NCBI GenBank assembly: GCA_028023455.1
Contig: JAQFVV010006353.1
Coordinates: 2,108,001 to 2,172,000, forward strand
DNA: 64,000 nt
Reading direction: 5' to 3'
DNA from: Epiperipatus broadwayi
Taxonomy: Eukaryota; Onychophora; Udeonychophora; Euonychophora; Peripatidae
The translations under genes were made by a program, and so were the position numbers. This document shows positions 1 to 11,999 of the stretch, piece after piece. Within the stretch, counting starts at the first letter, position 1. Each line of letters begins with the position of its first letter. Under the pieces are notes generated by a model. The model had not been told where the DNA came from. It saw nothing but the letters and a program-made list of their open reading frames with translations, and made no database searches.

Positions 1-309
1 AAATGGCATGGCAGGTATTCCCGGAATAGACAATGATCATTGACCATCCCCTCAAATAAACCAAGCCCCTTATGACCACTATCACCACACTTGAGGAAAA
101 GGAGTGCAAACTCACACCCACCATACAACATTTAATTCAGGTATTCTTGAAATCAAGCTGGATTTACTTGCACACCATGAGAATAAATCATTTGTCCATA
201 CCATCTTGCACACTGAGTCAATGGAGCTAAACATCTGCCCTTGATCATCATCAGGCTCCTGTGTCTGCAAATGTTCACAGCAGCTGCTAAACCCACCAAC
301 CAAGGTCAT

Positions 310-1680
310 TCAGGGATCACAATGATTTTTATTTGTTGATATTAGTAGGATCCTGCTTCTTTTGATTGAATTTTAGGTCTTGATTAGTAATGAATGATTC
401 AAGTATAATCCGAAAGTTTGTTGTTAAACTTTGGAGAATTCTCAATAATTATTGCTTAAAAATTATGATTAATTTGTAGCTTCAAAGTTTCTTGTTTAGG
501 TCTAAAACATCATTTGTACTCACTTTTGTCTTTAGATCATTATTTTTTAGCTCAGGAATCACTTCATTGTAGTTCTGTGTTGATTTGAAAATTTTTTATT
601 TATTGATTTTTTTTGGGGGAGGGGGCAATCCACCGAAAGGGGGGGGGTGATAACTTCTGTTCTGATCATCGGAGAAACCTGATTTTTGTGCAGGGTGATA
701 GCTTAGGTTATTTTCTATAATGTTCAATTCCAAAATTGAGATAGAATTAATAATTGAAACTTGTTTAACACTGCTAAAATCTGTTGCAAAGATAAAATTC
801 CTAAAACCATCATTGCTAACATATTATATTCCATGTTTTCTATGAGATTTGATGTGCAAATGAATTTCCTGTTTGTTCTATTAATAAAATTAGGATTTCT
901 AGTGTATATTCTTTTTAGAAATATTTGGTTTCATTTAAAATGATTTTTAAAAGGTTTAAAATATTTAATGATTCCAAGAATTATTTAAGCTAGCTTTTGT
1001 CTCTTTCTAATGGTATCCATTTGCATAAAACGGAACGATGGATAATTATCATTGAATGAAAACAGTTTCAAAATTTCTTCTAAAGATGAAAAAAACAAGA
1101 AAACAGATATTCACTTACATTTTGGTAAACTTTTTTTTATGAACCCAACAATGGACTATGATTTTGGTGAATAGAACAGGGAGCCTGAAACAGCGAAAAC
1201 TGGAGTCCTAGATCTCTTTCTAGTGGACTCTAAAATATGTTATTGTATTTCATATTTTAATAAATCGTTTTTAATGCACTTTCTATCATTACAAAATTTT
1301 CTTGTAGATTCAGACTTTACTACTATACATTTTGAATTATTTCAAATATTTTAGTAACAGATTTGATCAATTTAATACAAAATTTAATGTTAGCCACATT
1401 ATTCTATTGTGGGTTGAGGTTTAAAATACGTTCACATTTCATAAATTTTTGTCCAGATATGCTAAGGTCTTAAAAGATTTGTGATGAATAGAAAACCATG
1501 TCTTTACTTAATATAGGCATTGATTCAGAGATGGATTGCAGGCATCTTGAACAGTCACCTTTTTACTGGACCACACAGTATCATATTAAATTGTTTGATT
1601 TTAAAGTCACTATGTTGAAATGCATTTGACCTATCCAGATGAATATGGGCTAGTTAATAATATTTATTTAGCAACCAGTA
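310..1680. other. AT-rich spacer, no gene seen
   Basis: Short open frames only, all rich in Phe, Ile and Lys as expected of AT-rich noncoding DNA. Poly-T and poly-G runs occur near 608-650. I recognise no repeat or domain here. Confidence 0.5.
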
Positions 1681-2105
1681 ATTGGATCTGAGACTTGGAT
1701 ATTTAATACAAGAGCAATACCGAGACTACAGACCACTCAAAGAAATATGAAGAGATGCATGTAGGGAATAACAAGAAGAGATCAAAAATGCAATGTATGG
1801 TTAAGAAAACCAACAGATGTTACTGACCTCATTGAACAAAATTAAATGACTGAAGTGAAGTTGGGTTGAACATATTACTAGAAGAGATGATAATAGATGA
1901 ACAATTGAAATATTAAACTGGATCACAAGAGATTGTAGAAGACCCAGAATGAGAGCACATGTAAGATGGATGGATGAAATAAGAAAGTTTACAGGGGTGG
2001 TGTGGAGAAGAGAAGTTAAAAATCAGGAAAGATAGATTGAACTTGGAGAGACCTTTATCCTGAAGTGGATTGATAATGGTTGATGATGATGATGAATTGG
2101 ATAGA
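1680..2105 (+). mobile_element. LINE-A (RTE-like) 3' end fragment, decayed
   Basis: The segment reads on the plus strand as the C-terminal tail of a non-LTR retrotransposon ORF2. Broken peptide pieces match the other copies in this window: a stretch resembling RMRAHVRWMDEIRKFTGVVW, then a region ending near FILKWIDNG, a stop, and a TGATGATGATGA tail. Arrangement of the KRPR-x-RPHVRW motif, the GxxW motif and a short tandem tail is typical of RTE-type LINE ends. The reading frame is broken by stops. The same tail is found at 24.65 kb (plus) and at 11.6, 44.6, 52.6 and 62.3 kb (minus). It is a 5'-truncated dead copy. Confidence 0.75.
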
Positions 2106-2329
2106 TGTAGGCTAGTTATGTAAAACAATTAGCAGAAAGTCTAATTGTGCAGTAAAAAATTATATTCTTTATCTGGTCCAGATTCAAATCCTAAGCTGTG
2201 GGCATGGTAAACAGATGCATGGGAAATTACAACACATGACTCTTTTTTATTTTCAAATTTACAAAGAAAACACAAACATAAACACTTAATTTAATTATAA
2301 ATAAACAAATAAATAATTAAATGGCTTTA

Positions 2330-3260
2330 TTTATCAAGAGATCATAAAAAACTCAAGCACCAGAAGTAATTGACATGGGCTGCAATCCATGGACCTTGAG
2401 TACCAGAGTTGGACACTCTACCACTGCTGCAAAGCATGATGGGAATGCAGAAAGAACATAGCAATTGAATGGTTTATGATTCAGGAGTTCATGAAAAGCT
2501 CAACCACCAGGAAGTGAGAAAGCTGAGCTGTGATGAATTGACCTTGAGTTTCAAGGCCTGCCATTCTACCACTGCATCAAAGCATGCTGGGAACTCGGAA
2601 AGAACATAGCAATTGAATGGAGTTCATAAGATGTTCAGGCACCAGAAGTGAGAGAGCTGGGCTGTGATCAATCAACCTTGTCCTCCAGAGTCTACCACTG
2701 CAGCAAAGCATGCTGGGAACTCAAAGGTATGAGAATTGAATAGTTTATTACTGAGGTGTCCATAAGAAGTACAAGCATCAGAAGTGACAGAACTGGTCTG
2801 TGATCTATGAACTGTGAGTTTCAGAGTCTGCAATTCTATCATTGCAGAAAAGCATGCGGAGAATTCAGAAAGAATATAGTAATTGGGTGATTTATTATTC
2901 AGGTGTTCACAAGAAGATCAAGCATCAGAAATGACACAGCTGACTGCAATCCACAGACATGGAGTCCCAAATCCATTCACTCTACTACTGCAGAAAAGCA
3001 TGCTGGGACTGCAGAAAGAATATAGTAATAAAATGGATTATTATCCAGAAAGTTCATAAAAAGTTCAAGACATCAGATGTAACAGAGCTGAATTGTGATC
3101 CACTGTTCTCAAACACTAGCATCTGTCACTTTATCACCATAGCAAATTATAAAGAATATTAAATGGTGTATTGTGTGACAATTCATGAGAAGTTTGAGCC
3201 TTGGAAGTGATAGAAATGGGCTGTAATCCATGAGCCTTAAGTCCATAGTCTATCACCCTA
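2330..3260 (-). repeat. tRNA-like tandem array T1 (first array)
   Basis: At least five consecutive units of about 125-150 bp share a core ending in AAAGCATGCTGGGA (positions 2431, 2579, 2705, 2848, 2995). Read on the minus strand, the core contains GGTAGAGTGG followed by AGACTCTGG and, about 30 bases on, GGATYGCAGCCC. This resembles the A box, anticodon arm and B box of a tRNA. The linker reads as AT-rich sequence around TTCATAAGAAGTTCAAGCAT. A sixth diverged unit lies at about 3175-3270. A related array is at 16.9-17.8 kb in the same orientation and another on the opposite strand at 19.4-20.0 kb. This looks like an amplified tRNA-derived SINE or satellite; no unit is likely to be a working tRNA. 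Confidence 0.7.
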
Positions 3261-3297
3261 CCACTGGGCCAAACTATATAAGGCTGTAAATTACAAT

Positions 3298-3557
3298 AAT
3301 ATTTACTAAGGCTATAAACCTCAAGAATGTGCACGTGAAAATGTAAAGGTAGGGATCTCTAAGATCTTAACCACAAGCTTATGCTTTGGAAGAAAAGAGG
3401 GAAACCCTTCCTTATTTCAACCTACTTTCTATATAAATAAGTGAAGCTGTAGTGGTTAGATCTGAGAGCATGAAGCTTGTGGTTAAGACTTGTAGAGGTC
3501 CCTACCTTCACATTTTCATGCGCACATTCTTGAGGTTTATAGCCTTAGTAAATATTA
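3298..3557. repeat. Imperfect inverted repeat, arms about 88 bp
   Basis: The left arm (3298-3384) is nearly the reverse complement of the right arm (3468-3557). The shared outer part is AATATTTACTAAGGCTATAA, and the arms contain CCTACCTTCACATTTTCA. The loop is about 83 bases. It could be a MITE-like foldback element; no internal coding sequence is seen. It abuts the T1 array. Confidence 0.75.
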
Positions 3558-3559
3558 CT

Positions 3560-3889
3560 TACATAATCAATGTGTGTTTAAATAAATTTATAATTACAAT
3601 AACATTGGTCTAGTAATAGTGTTCCTGACAAAATGTAATCTAACTACTCTTTATTTATGCATAATGCATCATTAACCCTTTCAAACATTTTTCAGTAACA
3701 TCCTCTGTGAATAAATATAAAGTCTTAACTTCTAACAACTAACTCAAAAGATATCCTTCTGAGTTGCCTATTTGAAGTTCAGATTTTGTAATTATTCATA
3801 GAAGGTGTTGCTGAAAAATAATGTTTGAGAAGGTGATTTGAACAGTTTTGTATTTGAATTTTCACCTAGTGATATGCATTGAAATATTT

Positions 3890-3890
<1 letters not shown>
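3560..3890. other. AT-rich spacer, no gene seen
   Basis: No frame, repeat or RNA fold that I recognise. Confidence 0.4.
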
Positions 3891-3892
<2 letters not shown>

Positions 3893-3931
<39 letters not shown>

Positions 3932-3946
3932 AAATATTTCAAGCTA

Positions 3947-3987
<41 letters not shown>
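3893..3987. repeat. Two adjacent (TA)n palindromes
   Basis: GAAATATTTACTT, a run of TA, then AAGTAAATATTTC forms one palindrome. AAGCTATGCATA, a second TA run, then TATGCATAGCTT forms the next. Each TA microsatellite is therefore capped by short unique inverted arms. Confidence 0.9.
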
Positions 3988-3988
<1 letters not shown>

Positions 3989-3989
3989 T

Positions 3990-4680
3990 AGCTTAATACA
4001 GATTAAAGTTATACAGCAATAAACTATCTACCTTGTAAGGTATGGACAAATAATAGTAATACAATGAACAATAAAAAAGAAACTGCATGTGTCTATCCTT
4101 TAAGCTTTTTTAGTATAAGCAATCACTTTCTGACATTCTTGGGAATAAAATAGTGGAAATTATATATGGCATAAGTCATTTTACATTTTAATTGTGCAAA
4201 TAGAGGATAGAGACAGAGTTTCATTTTTAAACAACCTCTATAACCTTAATTAAGCATCAGTTTGTAAATATAAATATCAAATAATTATAGCATAAACACA
4301 TATAAAATTAAAATGATTTCATAAGTCATGAATAAACCAATACTCATACACCAATAAATGGCAAAGAACAAAGTGAATACATCTATTATTTAATGTTACG
4401 ATCTTTAAAAGCATTCAAATGCTGACATTTTTAAAAATAAAGAGTGCAAATATTATAATTTACATTCTTTATTTCCAAAAATATCAAACAAAACCTTATA
4501 ATAATCAAAATATTAAACAATAAGTGGATTCTGTTCATTATCATTTTGATGCATGAGTGCTGCAGAGAGTTGATTTATTTCCACATGGATTTATATATAC
4601 ATGGTGAAAATGAAAAACATGACTAAAAATATTTACCCATTGCTATAATATTTATTAGCATATTTTTTTATTTTTCTACT
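3990..4680. other. AT-rich spacer, no gene seen
   Basis: Very AT-rich; no coding signature or recognised repeat. Confidence 0.4.
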
Positions 4681-5035
4681 TTGATGCCATTTAGTGTAAA
4701 CTTTTGTAATCAATTGATACCAAATTGGAGTTTTAATAAATCTTTATTCAATGCTGTCCTATCAAATATTCCCACCCTAGTTTCTAGCTTATGACTTTTA
4801 GCCAAAAAGAACTTTTGGGATTTATTGAACAGTTCACTTGGATCTTTTTGGGTCTAATTCATTTCCTCTAGCCACAATGTTTTACTTTTTAATGTATTAA
4901 CAAGCTTCCAGCTTGTTAGAAATGAGTCAGGGAATATTCGAATAGGACAGCACTTAAAAGGGGTATTAAGCACTACCATCTGGCATTCATTAATTACTGA
5001 ACTTATACTAGATGGCATAAAAGTAATGAGAATAG
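4680..5035 (-). mobile_element. Degenerate family A (retrozyme-like) copy
   Basis: Read on the minus strand, 4770-4805 contains AAGCTAGAAACTAGGGTGGG, matching the GAAAC-helix III-stem I part of the family A hammerhead. Both flanks carry forms of the family A end module (a GCCATTTAGTGTAAAC-like sequence and its inverse near 4975-5025), so the copy is folded back. The CTGATGA core is lost. Confidence 0.5.
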
Positions 5036-5409
5036 AAAAACATGCTCATAAATAGCAAAATGTAAGCAATAGTGATGATGATTTTTTAGTTATGTGATGC
5101 CTTAATAGTTTTTTACTATAATATTTATTAAGCCAATGCACATGTGTATTAAAGATTTTAAATTATAAATGAATAAAATACTCTCACTTTTCAGATACAA
5201 GATGTAGTCTTTTTGAAAAGATGGAATGAATCCACCCATCCTTTTGAACCAAACATTTATGTATGGGAAAATGTTAAGCATATGGAAATGAGAGTGTGAA
5301 GGTGTTAAGCAATCACTTTAAATTACGTTTGTTATATTTGAACGAATGAAGCCTGCGAAATCTTTACAATTTATGATGCATCATTTTTTAGTTGAAATTA
5401 AACATATTT

Positions 5410-5552
5410 AATGAGATATTATTTTATATAGTGCTATGTTTTAATACTGTATTCATTTATAATTTATCTTTAAAGTGCATGCACATTGGCTTAATTGCTA
5501 ATATCACTATTACAGTATAAAAACATAGCGCTATATAAAATAATATCTCATT
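5410..5552. repeat. Inverted repeat, arms about 42 bp
   Basis: Left arm AATGAGATATTATTTTATAT... (5410-5451) is almost the exact reverse complement of 5511-5552, with a loop of about 60 bases. It lies just upstream of the PLE relic and may be part of that element's terminal structure or a separate MITE; the sequence does not decide. Confidence 0.85.
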
Positions 5553-5624
5553 ATAATATTTATTGTTAAATAATCTATTTAGATAGTATTTATTTGATTA
5601 TATTCATTAAAAAGGAATAATTAG

Positions 5625-6510
5625 TCAAGAAATAATATATTATTTTAGGTATGCTGATATTTTAGTTATCAGTAACAAAAAAGCTATGAATAATATTTAC
5701 AATGATTTTAATAATAATACATATAATATTAAATCCACAAAAGTAGACTCTGAAAATAAAATTGAATATTTAGATGTAGAAATTCACATAGGTAATAAAA
5801 ACCAAATCATATTAAATTATTTTGTTAAAGAAAATAAATTAAAACAAAATATTTCTACAGATTCACAAGAATAAACATAAAAGATGGCAACCAATAATAA
5901 TTTTAGATATAGAAATTATAAAAGCATAGCTGATTTATAAAAGAATTAATTTATTAATTTATATAAATATTATGGATGTAACCCTAAAAAATATTAAAAA
6001 TATAATTTTTAATTGTAATAAAATCTATATTAAATAAAATTTTATGCAAAATGATAATAATGATGATAGTAATTATAGTTCAAACAAAAAGTGGATCAAA
6101 CTTTTATATCATAAAATTTATAATATATTAGTAAAAAAAATAAAAATTGTATTGTTAAATATATAAATATTGAATGGTCAAATAGTCAAAGTTTAGAAAA
6201 GTTAATGAATAATTATAAAATAAGAAACAATATAAAATACAAAAGAGAAATCATATATAAAATTAATTGTGATTATTGCAATATGATTTATTGTGGCCAT
6301 ACAGGCAGTTAAATATAAGAGCCAAAGAATATAACAATGAAATTAATCAGTGAGATGATAAATCTTTTTATACATTTGCTATTTAAACATATGAGCACAA
6401 AATAGATGCTACAATAAATATTAAGCTTTTAAATTATATTAAAGATCCAAAAACAAGACAAATATCTGAAATAAATTATATTAAGCCTAAGTTAAGTAAT
6501 TGAATAAGCA
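5625..6510 (+). pseudogene. Penelope-like element RT and GIY-YIG relic
   Basis: A decayed PLE ORF on the plus strand. Around 5655 the frame reads RYADILVIS, followed by NIYNDFNNNTYNIKST and ENKIEYLDVEIHIG. This matches the spacing of the PLE reverse transcriptase catalytic region (RYxDDI, then a KxT-type segment, then a FLDV-type segment). One of the usual paired aspartates is absent. After several stops, 6255-6310 reads IYKINCDYCNMIYCGHTGS, resembling the GVYxIxCxxCxxxYIGxTxR start of the C-terminal GIY-YIG endonuclease, with YCG in place of YIG. Further pieces, HEHKIDATINIKLL and EINYIKPKLSN, fit the end of that domain. PLEs use this nuclease for target-primed insertion. Multiple stops and frame breaks make this copy dead. 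The orientation and domain order make a PLE more likely than a LINE. Confidence 0.7.
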
Positions 6511-6845
6511 TTTTATAAAACTTCAATAAATTTAGTTAATAACTGGTCAATTAAAAATGAATGGAAGATTATAAAATATGGTAGTATATATAAAACTGTG
6601 TAGGGGATGTTTAATTTATTCTGTAGATTGTTATGTTACAAAGTCAATTATTTGAAGTTTTATTGAATCTCTGTATCATATTTTTATTGTGTTGTATTCA
6701 TGTTTTATTTTCTTATTGTTATTTTATTTTCTTATAAACTATTAGATAGTATTCTATCTGAAATAAATGGTTAATTTTAACATAGAAGTTTAACATTTAT
6801 GAAAAACCCAAAATCATGTGTCAAAAAGGCTTTTTATGTATAATT
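6510..6845 (+). mobile_element. PLE 3' noncoding tail, copy 1
   Basis: This stretch aligns with 40145-40530: shared landmarks include TTAATAACTG then GTCAATTAAAA, TTTTATTGAATCTCT, a TTGTTTTATTTT-like run, and TTTAACATTT. It directly follows the PLE ORF relic, so it is probably the element's 3' untranslated or terminal-repeat sequence. Confidence 0.65.
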
Positions 6846-6902
6846 TTTATTATATATTGATATAGCTGTTATAGATGATATTTTTATTATGTATTGTAAT
6901 TG

Positions 6903-8083
<1,181 letters not shown>

Positions 8084-8099
8084 TAAAATATAGAAAATA

Positions 8100-8530
8100 A
8101 AATATAACTTTTTTTTAAAGAAATCCTTTTATTTCCATAAATGCAATAAAAAATAATTTTTCTTCAACTTTCTCAAATAAAAGTATGAGATTATTTTACA
8201 GAAATTGCAGTTAGATGATGGGAAAATAAAAATAAAATATTAAATTAAAAATGGTAAATTGTAATTCTTATATGATAAGAAGCCTATAGAAATTTGATAT
8301 AAAGTATAATTAAGACTATTTTTAGATATGAACACCACCTACTGTTTATTCGTGAAAGCTAAAGATTTTTTTTTTTTTTTGCTTTTTAGTGCATTTACTT
8401 AAATAAAAGTATTTCTTTAGATATTTTTAAAATAATATTTACTTAAATTTTCATGAAAGAAGTCTTTACCATTTCTACTATAATTTATTTTAATTTATTA
8501 TAATATCACCCGCAGAAAAAAGTAAATATA
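8100..8530. other. AT-rich spacer, no gene seen
   Basis: AT-rich with a poly-T run near 8370. Nothing else recognised. Confidence 0.4.
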
Positions 8531-8535
8531 TTAAA

Positions 8536-8616
8536 ATGCATGCATGCATGCATGCATGCATGCATGCATACATACATACATACATACATACATACATACA
8601 TACATACATACATACA

Positions 8617-8646
<30 letters not shown>
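8536..8646. repeat. (TGCA)n followed by (TACA)n microsatellite
   Basis: About eight TGCA units grade into about twenty TACA units. The TGCA portion is self-complementary. Confidence 0.97.
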
Positions 8647-8648
<2 letters not shown>

Positions 8649-8954
8649 ATACTTTGATAATTTCTTTCTGATTTAGCTTTATACATTAAATTTATATATA
8701 GTGGAACCACCAACTACGCTATATTTTGTCCAATGTTCCAGATATGTAGCATATAATAGTTTATCTTTTATTGATAAACATTGGTTAAAATGGAGTGTGT
8801 TATTTATTAAATTGGAAGCACTATGTTTCAACATGCACTTACACACACACACACATATATAAGGGCCTTAAATTCAGACTTTCAAGCTTCTCACAGCTTT
8901 CCAATCCACTTTATGCAACTGATATAGGACCATATACATGTGAAAAAGATAATT

Positions 8955-9015
8955 GATCTCTAATATATATATATTGTTTTAAACCAGCACTCATCAGTTG
9001 GTCAAGATTATCATC
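8955..9015 (-). ncRNA. Family B hammerhead relic (left arm)
   Basis: On the minus strand: ACCAA, CTGATGA, GTGCTGGTTTAAAAC. The core box CTGATGA is exact, but the 3' side of stem II and the GAAA box are lost. A dead copy. Confidence 0.5.
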
Positions 9016-9117
9016 TCTCACACATAAATACAATCAGTGCTAAATCCATTAAAGTTTGAAGCTTTGCTATTTTAATATATACTGAACACTGATTGTATAT
9101 GTGTGTGGAAGATGGTT

Positions 9118-9171
9118 ATCTAGACCAACTGATGAGTCCCTGATTCAGCATGAAATACATGTATTGGAGAT
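9118..9171 (+). ncRNA. Family B hammerhead ribozyme motif (right arm)
   Basis: Order on the plus strand: ATCT, bulge AGA, CCAA, CTGATGA (9129-9135), a partly paired stem II with CTG-ATT-CAG at its tip, GAAA (9152-9155), a short helix III in TACATGTA ending in GTA, then TTGG and AGAT closing stem I. Both catalytic boxes are exact. Stem I is 4+4 bp with a 5' bulge. Stem II has two mismatches, so activity may be weak. Predicted cleavage follows A9163. Confidence 0.65.
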
Positions 9172-9543
9172 TGTTTATTTTTTTCATATGTAGATGGTCA
9201 TGTGTATTAATTGTATGAAATGGATTGGATAGTATGGGGTGGTTGAAAGTCTGATTCAAGTCCCTTATAATTACATTAAGTTTAGTATAGAAAATATACA
9301 TGCATTTAAATATTAAATACACATAGCACAAATACTTTTTTATATGTATGTATAAATAAAAAATTAAAAAATAATAAAAGAATTATTAATAAAAAATTGA
9401 GAGAGACACATTTACATATATTTTACTAAGTGCGTCTTCACTCATGCATTAGCTGAAATAAAAGGACGAGGAGAAAATTCTAACTACTGCATTTTTGTTT
9501 TTAAAATAAAGTGGGTAATTTTCTTTTTTTTTCCAATAACATT

Positions 9544-9840
9544 TCAACAGTTAAGTAGAGATAAAAGATGGATGCTGGAGGATTGCATTAGTTCATAAGA
9601 TCTAGGTGCAGTGCTCTCAGATCCAAAGCTCCTCACTGATGAAGGCCATAACCCAGAAACTAGTCTGGGGATATTGGATAAGTAGGCACTAGATAGGGAT
9701 TTTATGCGCAAGCCTTCTGGCATCCATTGATTACTCTGGCTGGCACTAAGTGGCATTACTCTATGGAGAGTTTTGCCTGTTTTAATAACAGTTTTGTGCA
9801 ACATAAGAAATGATGATCATGTGATGTTTAGTGGTTCAAT
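9544..9840 (+). mobile_element. Family A retrozyme-like copy, 9.5 kb
   Basis: Contains in order: GTTAAGTAGAGATAAAAG, TGGATGCTGGAGGATTGCAT, the hammerhead, AGGGATTTTATGCGCAAGCC, CATTGATTACTCTGGCT, ATGGAGAGTTTTGCCTG and GATCATGTGATGTTTAG. The same order recurs at 10.3, 22.2, 23.3 and 58.6 kb. The upstream module (GGTACTGAACTGAGTTCAG) is missing here. No protein is encoded; the 86-codon minus-strand frame through it is incidental. Confidence 0.8.
9621..9679 (+). ncRNA. Family A hammerhead ribozyme motif
   Basis: ATCCAA, AGC, TCCTCA, CTGATGA (9636-9642), stem II segment, GAAAC (9656-9660), TAGTC, TGGGGA, TA, TTGGAT. Stem I is 6 bp (TCCTCA/TGGGGA), an internal loop (AGC/TA), then 6 bp (ATCCAA/TTGGAT). 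Helix III is the self-complementary ACTAGT and the cleavage triplet is GTC, with cleavage predicted after C9665. Both core boxes are exact. Stem II is poor in this copy (only two central G-C pairs), so activity is doubtful. Confidence 0.75.
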
Positions 9841-10254
9841 AACATTTCCTTATTAATAGAAAGATAGTAGACTACTCTAATGAAAAATTACAATTTATTT
9901 TTTAAAAAATCATTATTATTTTACCTTTAAGTATGATTTAAAATTTGTAAAACTTCTAACATTTCTTCTAGAAAATAATTTATTATGCAAAATACTGCAC
10001 ATCAAATTTGGAAGGATGATATTTGTGTATTAGTCTGACAGTGAGATTTCACATATTAGTCCAGCGATAGATGGTAGGAGAAAACAACACTTTGTATATG
10101 GAGAAAATTATGCACTAATATTATAACACTAATATTATAATACTGTCACAAACAAATGTGTAAATAAAGACTGAATTTACCACATTTACAATCTTTTAAA
10201 AATTGAAACAATTTTTTAAAAGTGAATATTAGATAATAAACTAACATTAAACAT

Positions 10255-10765
10255 CACATGATCACCATTTTTTATGCTTGCTCATAACTGTTATTTAACA
10301 GTACTGCCACTCTGTGCAAGTCAGAGTAATCAATAGATGCCAGAAGGCTTATGCATAAAATCCCTATCTGCCTAATAGTATAGTGGTGGCTATAGTTATT
10401 AAAGAACCAAAGATACCAAAATGTATGGGTACTGAACTGAATTCAGACCTATGTGTCTATATAAGCTAATGAGCTTGGATTGAAAATATTATTATGTTTC
10501 AATTCTATTCTCATAGTGTTATAGTTAAGTAGAGATAAAAGGTGGATACTGGAGGGTTGCATTAGATCCTAAAATCTAGGTGCAGTGCTCTCAGATCCAA
10601 AACTCCTCACTGATGAATGTCACAAGCTAGAAACTAGTCTGGGCATATTGGATGAGTAAGTCGCTAGATAGGGATTTTATGCACGAACCTTCTGGAATCC
10701 AGTGATTACTCTAGCTTGTACTGAGTGGCACTACTGTATGGAGAGTTTTGTCTGTTTTAAGATTG
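10255..10765 (+). mobile_element. Family A retrozyme-like copy, 10.3 kb
   Basis: Starts at ACATCACATGATCACCATTT and carries an inverted fragment of the end module (ACAGTACTGCCACTCTGTGC...) before the forward body: AAAGAACCAAAGATACCAAA, GGTACTGAACTGAATTCAGA, CTAATGAGCTTGGATTGAAA, hammerhead, and ATGGAGAGTTTTGTCTGTTT. This is a nearly complete foldback copy, about 510 bp. No protein coding. Confidence 0.8.
10595..10653 (+). ncRNA. Family A hammerhead motif, 10.6 kb
   Basis: CTGATGA (10610-10616), GAAAC (10630-10634) and TAGTC with predicted cleavage after C10639. Outer stem I ATCCAA/TTGGAT is intact; inner stem I TCCTCA/TGGGCA has one mismatch. Stem II is degenerate. The catalytic boxes survive, but the fold is weaker than at 26.7 kb. 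Confidence 0.65.
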
Positions 10766-11236
10766 TATTTAATTTGGTCTCTATTTACACATTTGTTTAT
10801 GCCAGAAATTTTTATCACCTTTGAGCTAATATATAAGTACTGGAAAGATAATAACAAAAAAATAAAATGTACATGCTTTTGGCATGAACTGAAGAAATTT
10901 TATTAAAATATTATAAATCTTTTATGGTTTTCAGAGAATTAAAAATGGCTGCTCAAATATAAAATTTTCAAACTGCAGTTAGATGCAGTGCAGTTCATGA
11001 CTCCACCGTGCTCAAAAATTTATGAAGTAATGACAGGAAGAGGAAAAATGAACAAAAAATCAGTCTCTTGATATATACTTATATAAATTTATCTTTTTTT
11101 TATCTTAATGTTTATAAAGATGCAAAATTAAATAGTTAAAACACAAATTTGAAACAGTACATCTGAACAATATTAAATTTATTTTTTATATATAATTGTA
11201 ATAGTGAAATAAGATATACAGAAGCAGAAATTTCCA

Positions 11237-11325
11237 TACAATAGCGCCACTCAGTATAAGCCAGAATAATCAATGGATGCATCCATTGATTATTCTGGCT
11301 TGCACTGAGTGGCACTACTATATGG
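11237..11325. repeat. Spacerless palindrome of family A end module
   Basis: Two arms of about 45 bp meet at GGATGCATCC with no loop: CCATACAATAGCGCCACTCA... against ...TGAGTGGCACTACTATATGG. The arm is the same end module found in all family A copies. It is a minimal foldback derivative. Confidence 0.9.
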
Positions 11326-11330
11326 AGACA

Positions 11331-11995
11331 ATTGTTGAATGTTATAGCAGAAAGGAATGGTATAGAAAAATAGATGCATCAATAAAAAATAGAGAGTTGA
11401 AGAGATGAACAACTAGTACAGAGAGTAAAAAGAGTTTAAATATATAGAGAAGTAAACATATTACTGGATGTGAGTTAATTTGTGATAATAGCAAGGAAAA
11501 TAGTTTACTGTTTAAGGTTCAAACAGAATTGTTAGCAACAAGAGAATATACACAAAAATGAAAAATTCATCATCATCATCAACCATTATCAATCCACTGC
11601 AGGATAAAGATCTCTCCAAGTTCCATCATCTCCAATCTTTAGCTTTTCTTCTCCACATTACCAATGAAAAAATATGGGTGATTTAGTTTGCAAGTTATGT
11701 AAGGAAGGCATAGAAAATATTTAAACCTGTTAATTGAGTATAAATACCTACAAGCAATGGAAGAATAAATATAAACAAAGAGATTATACAGTTCTTGGTT
11801 TTAATGCTGGGTCTGGGCAAAGATAAGGGGGGGTTTAGATCTAAAGGCCATAGAGTTGATAAAGATAATGGGATTGAGCAGGATAGAGAAGAATATGGGG
11901 AAAACTTAGTGTGGGAAATAGGAAGAGAAAGTAAGGTGGCTAACAGGTTTCTCTGGGCATAGTGTCTGAGATATTCCTCACTCCAAAAAAGGAAA
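11331..11995 (+). mobile_element. LINE-B 3' part, interrupted
   Basis: Matches the minus-strand LINE-B copy at 55.97-57.25 kb: AGAGAGTTGAAGAGATGA..., AGCAAGGAAAATAGTTTACT, AGTTTGCAAGTTATGTAAGG, then the C-terminal part with GCTAACAGGTTTCTCTGGGC and the tail CATCACATCACATTA. The peptide includes a VCKLCKEGIEN-like Cys knuckle. The copy is split by a LINE-A fragment at 11566-11662 and has internal deletions and stops. Confidence 0.75.
11566..11662 (-). mobile_element. LINE-A 3' tail nested in LINE-B
   Basis: About 97 bp of the LINE-A 3' end in minus orientation (TCATCATCATCATCAACC, then CAATCCACTGCAGGATAAAG). It is flanked by AATGAAAAA at 11557-11565 and at 11663-11671, a 9-bp target-site duplication, and it divides otherwise continuous LINE-B sequence. 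LINE-A therefore moved after LINE-B landed. Confidence 0.85.
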
Positions 11996-11999
11996 ATCC

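Larger units (their letters stand above)
8862..9278. mobile_element. Family B foldback element, copy 1
   Basis: A long inverted repeat: the left arm (about 8862-9060) and right arm (about 9085-9278) match as reverse complements along most of their length, from AAGGGCCTTAAATTCAGACT at the left to CAAGTCCCTTATAA at the right. Each arm contains one hammerhead-like segment. The right arm ends in a sequence related to GGTTCAAATCCC of the 60-kb copy, which resembles a tRNA B box. The second full copy is at 59979-60513. Confidence 0.85.

Noticed and set aside
2330-3260. A cluster of working tRNA genes
   Set aside because: D and anticodon stems do not form cleanly, units vary, and the sequence continues into conserved linkers like a SINE or satellite.
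8836-8862. Short (AC)n/(AT)n tract as a regulatory element
   Set aside because: Ordinary microsatellite with no neighbouring gene.
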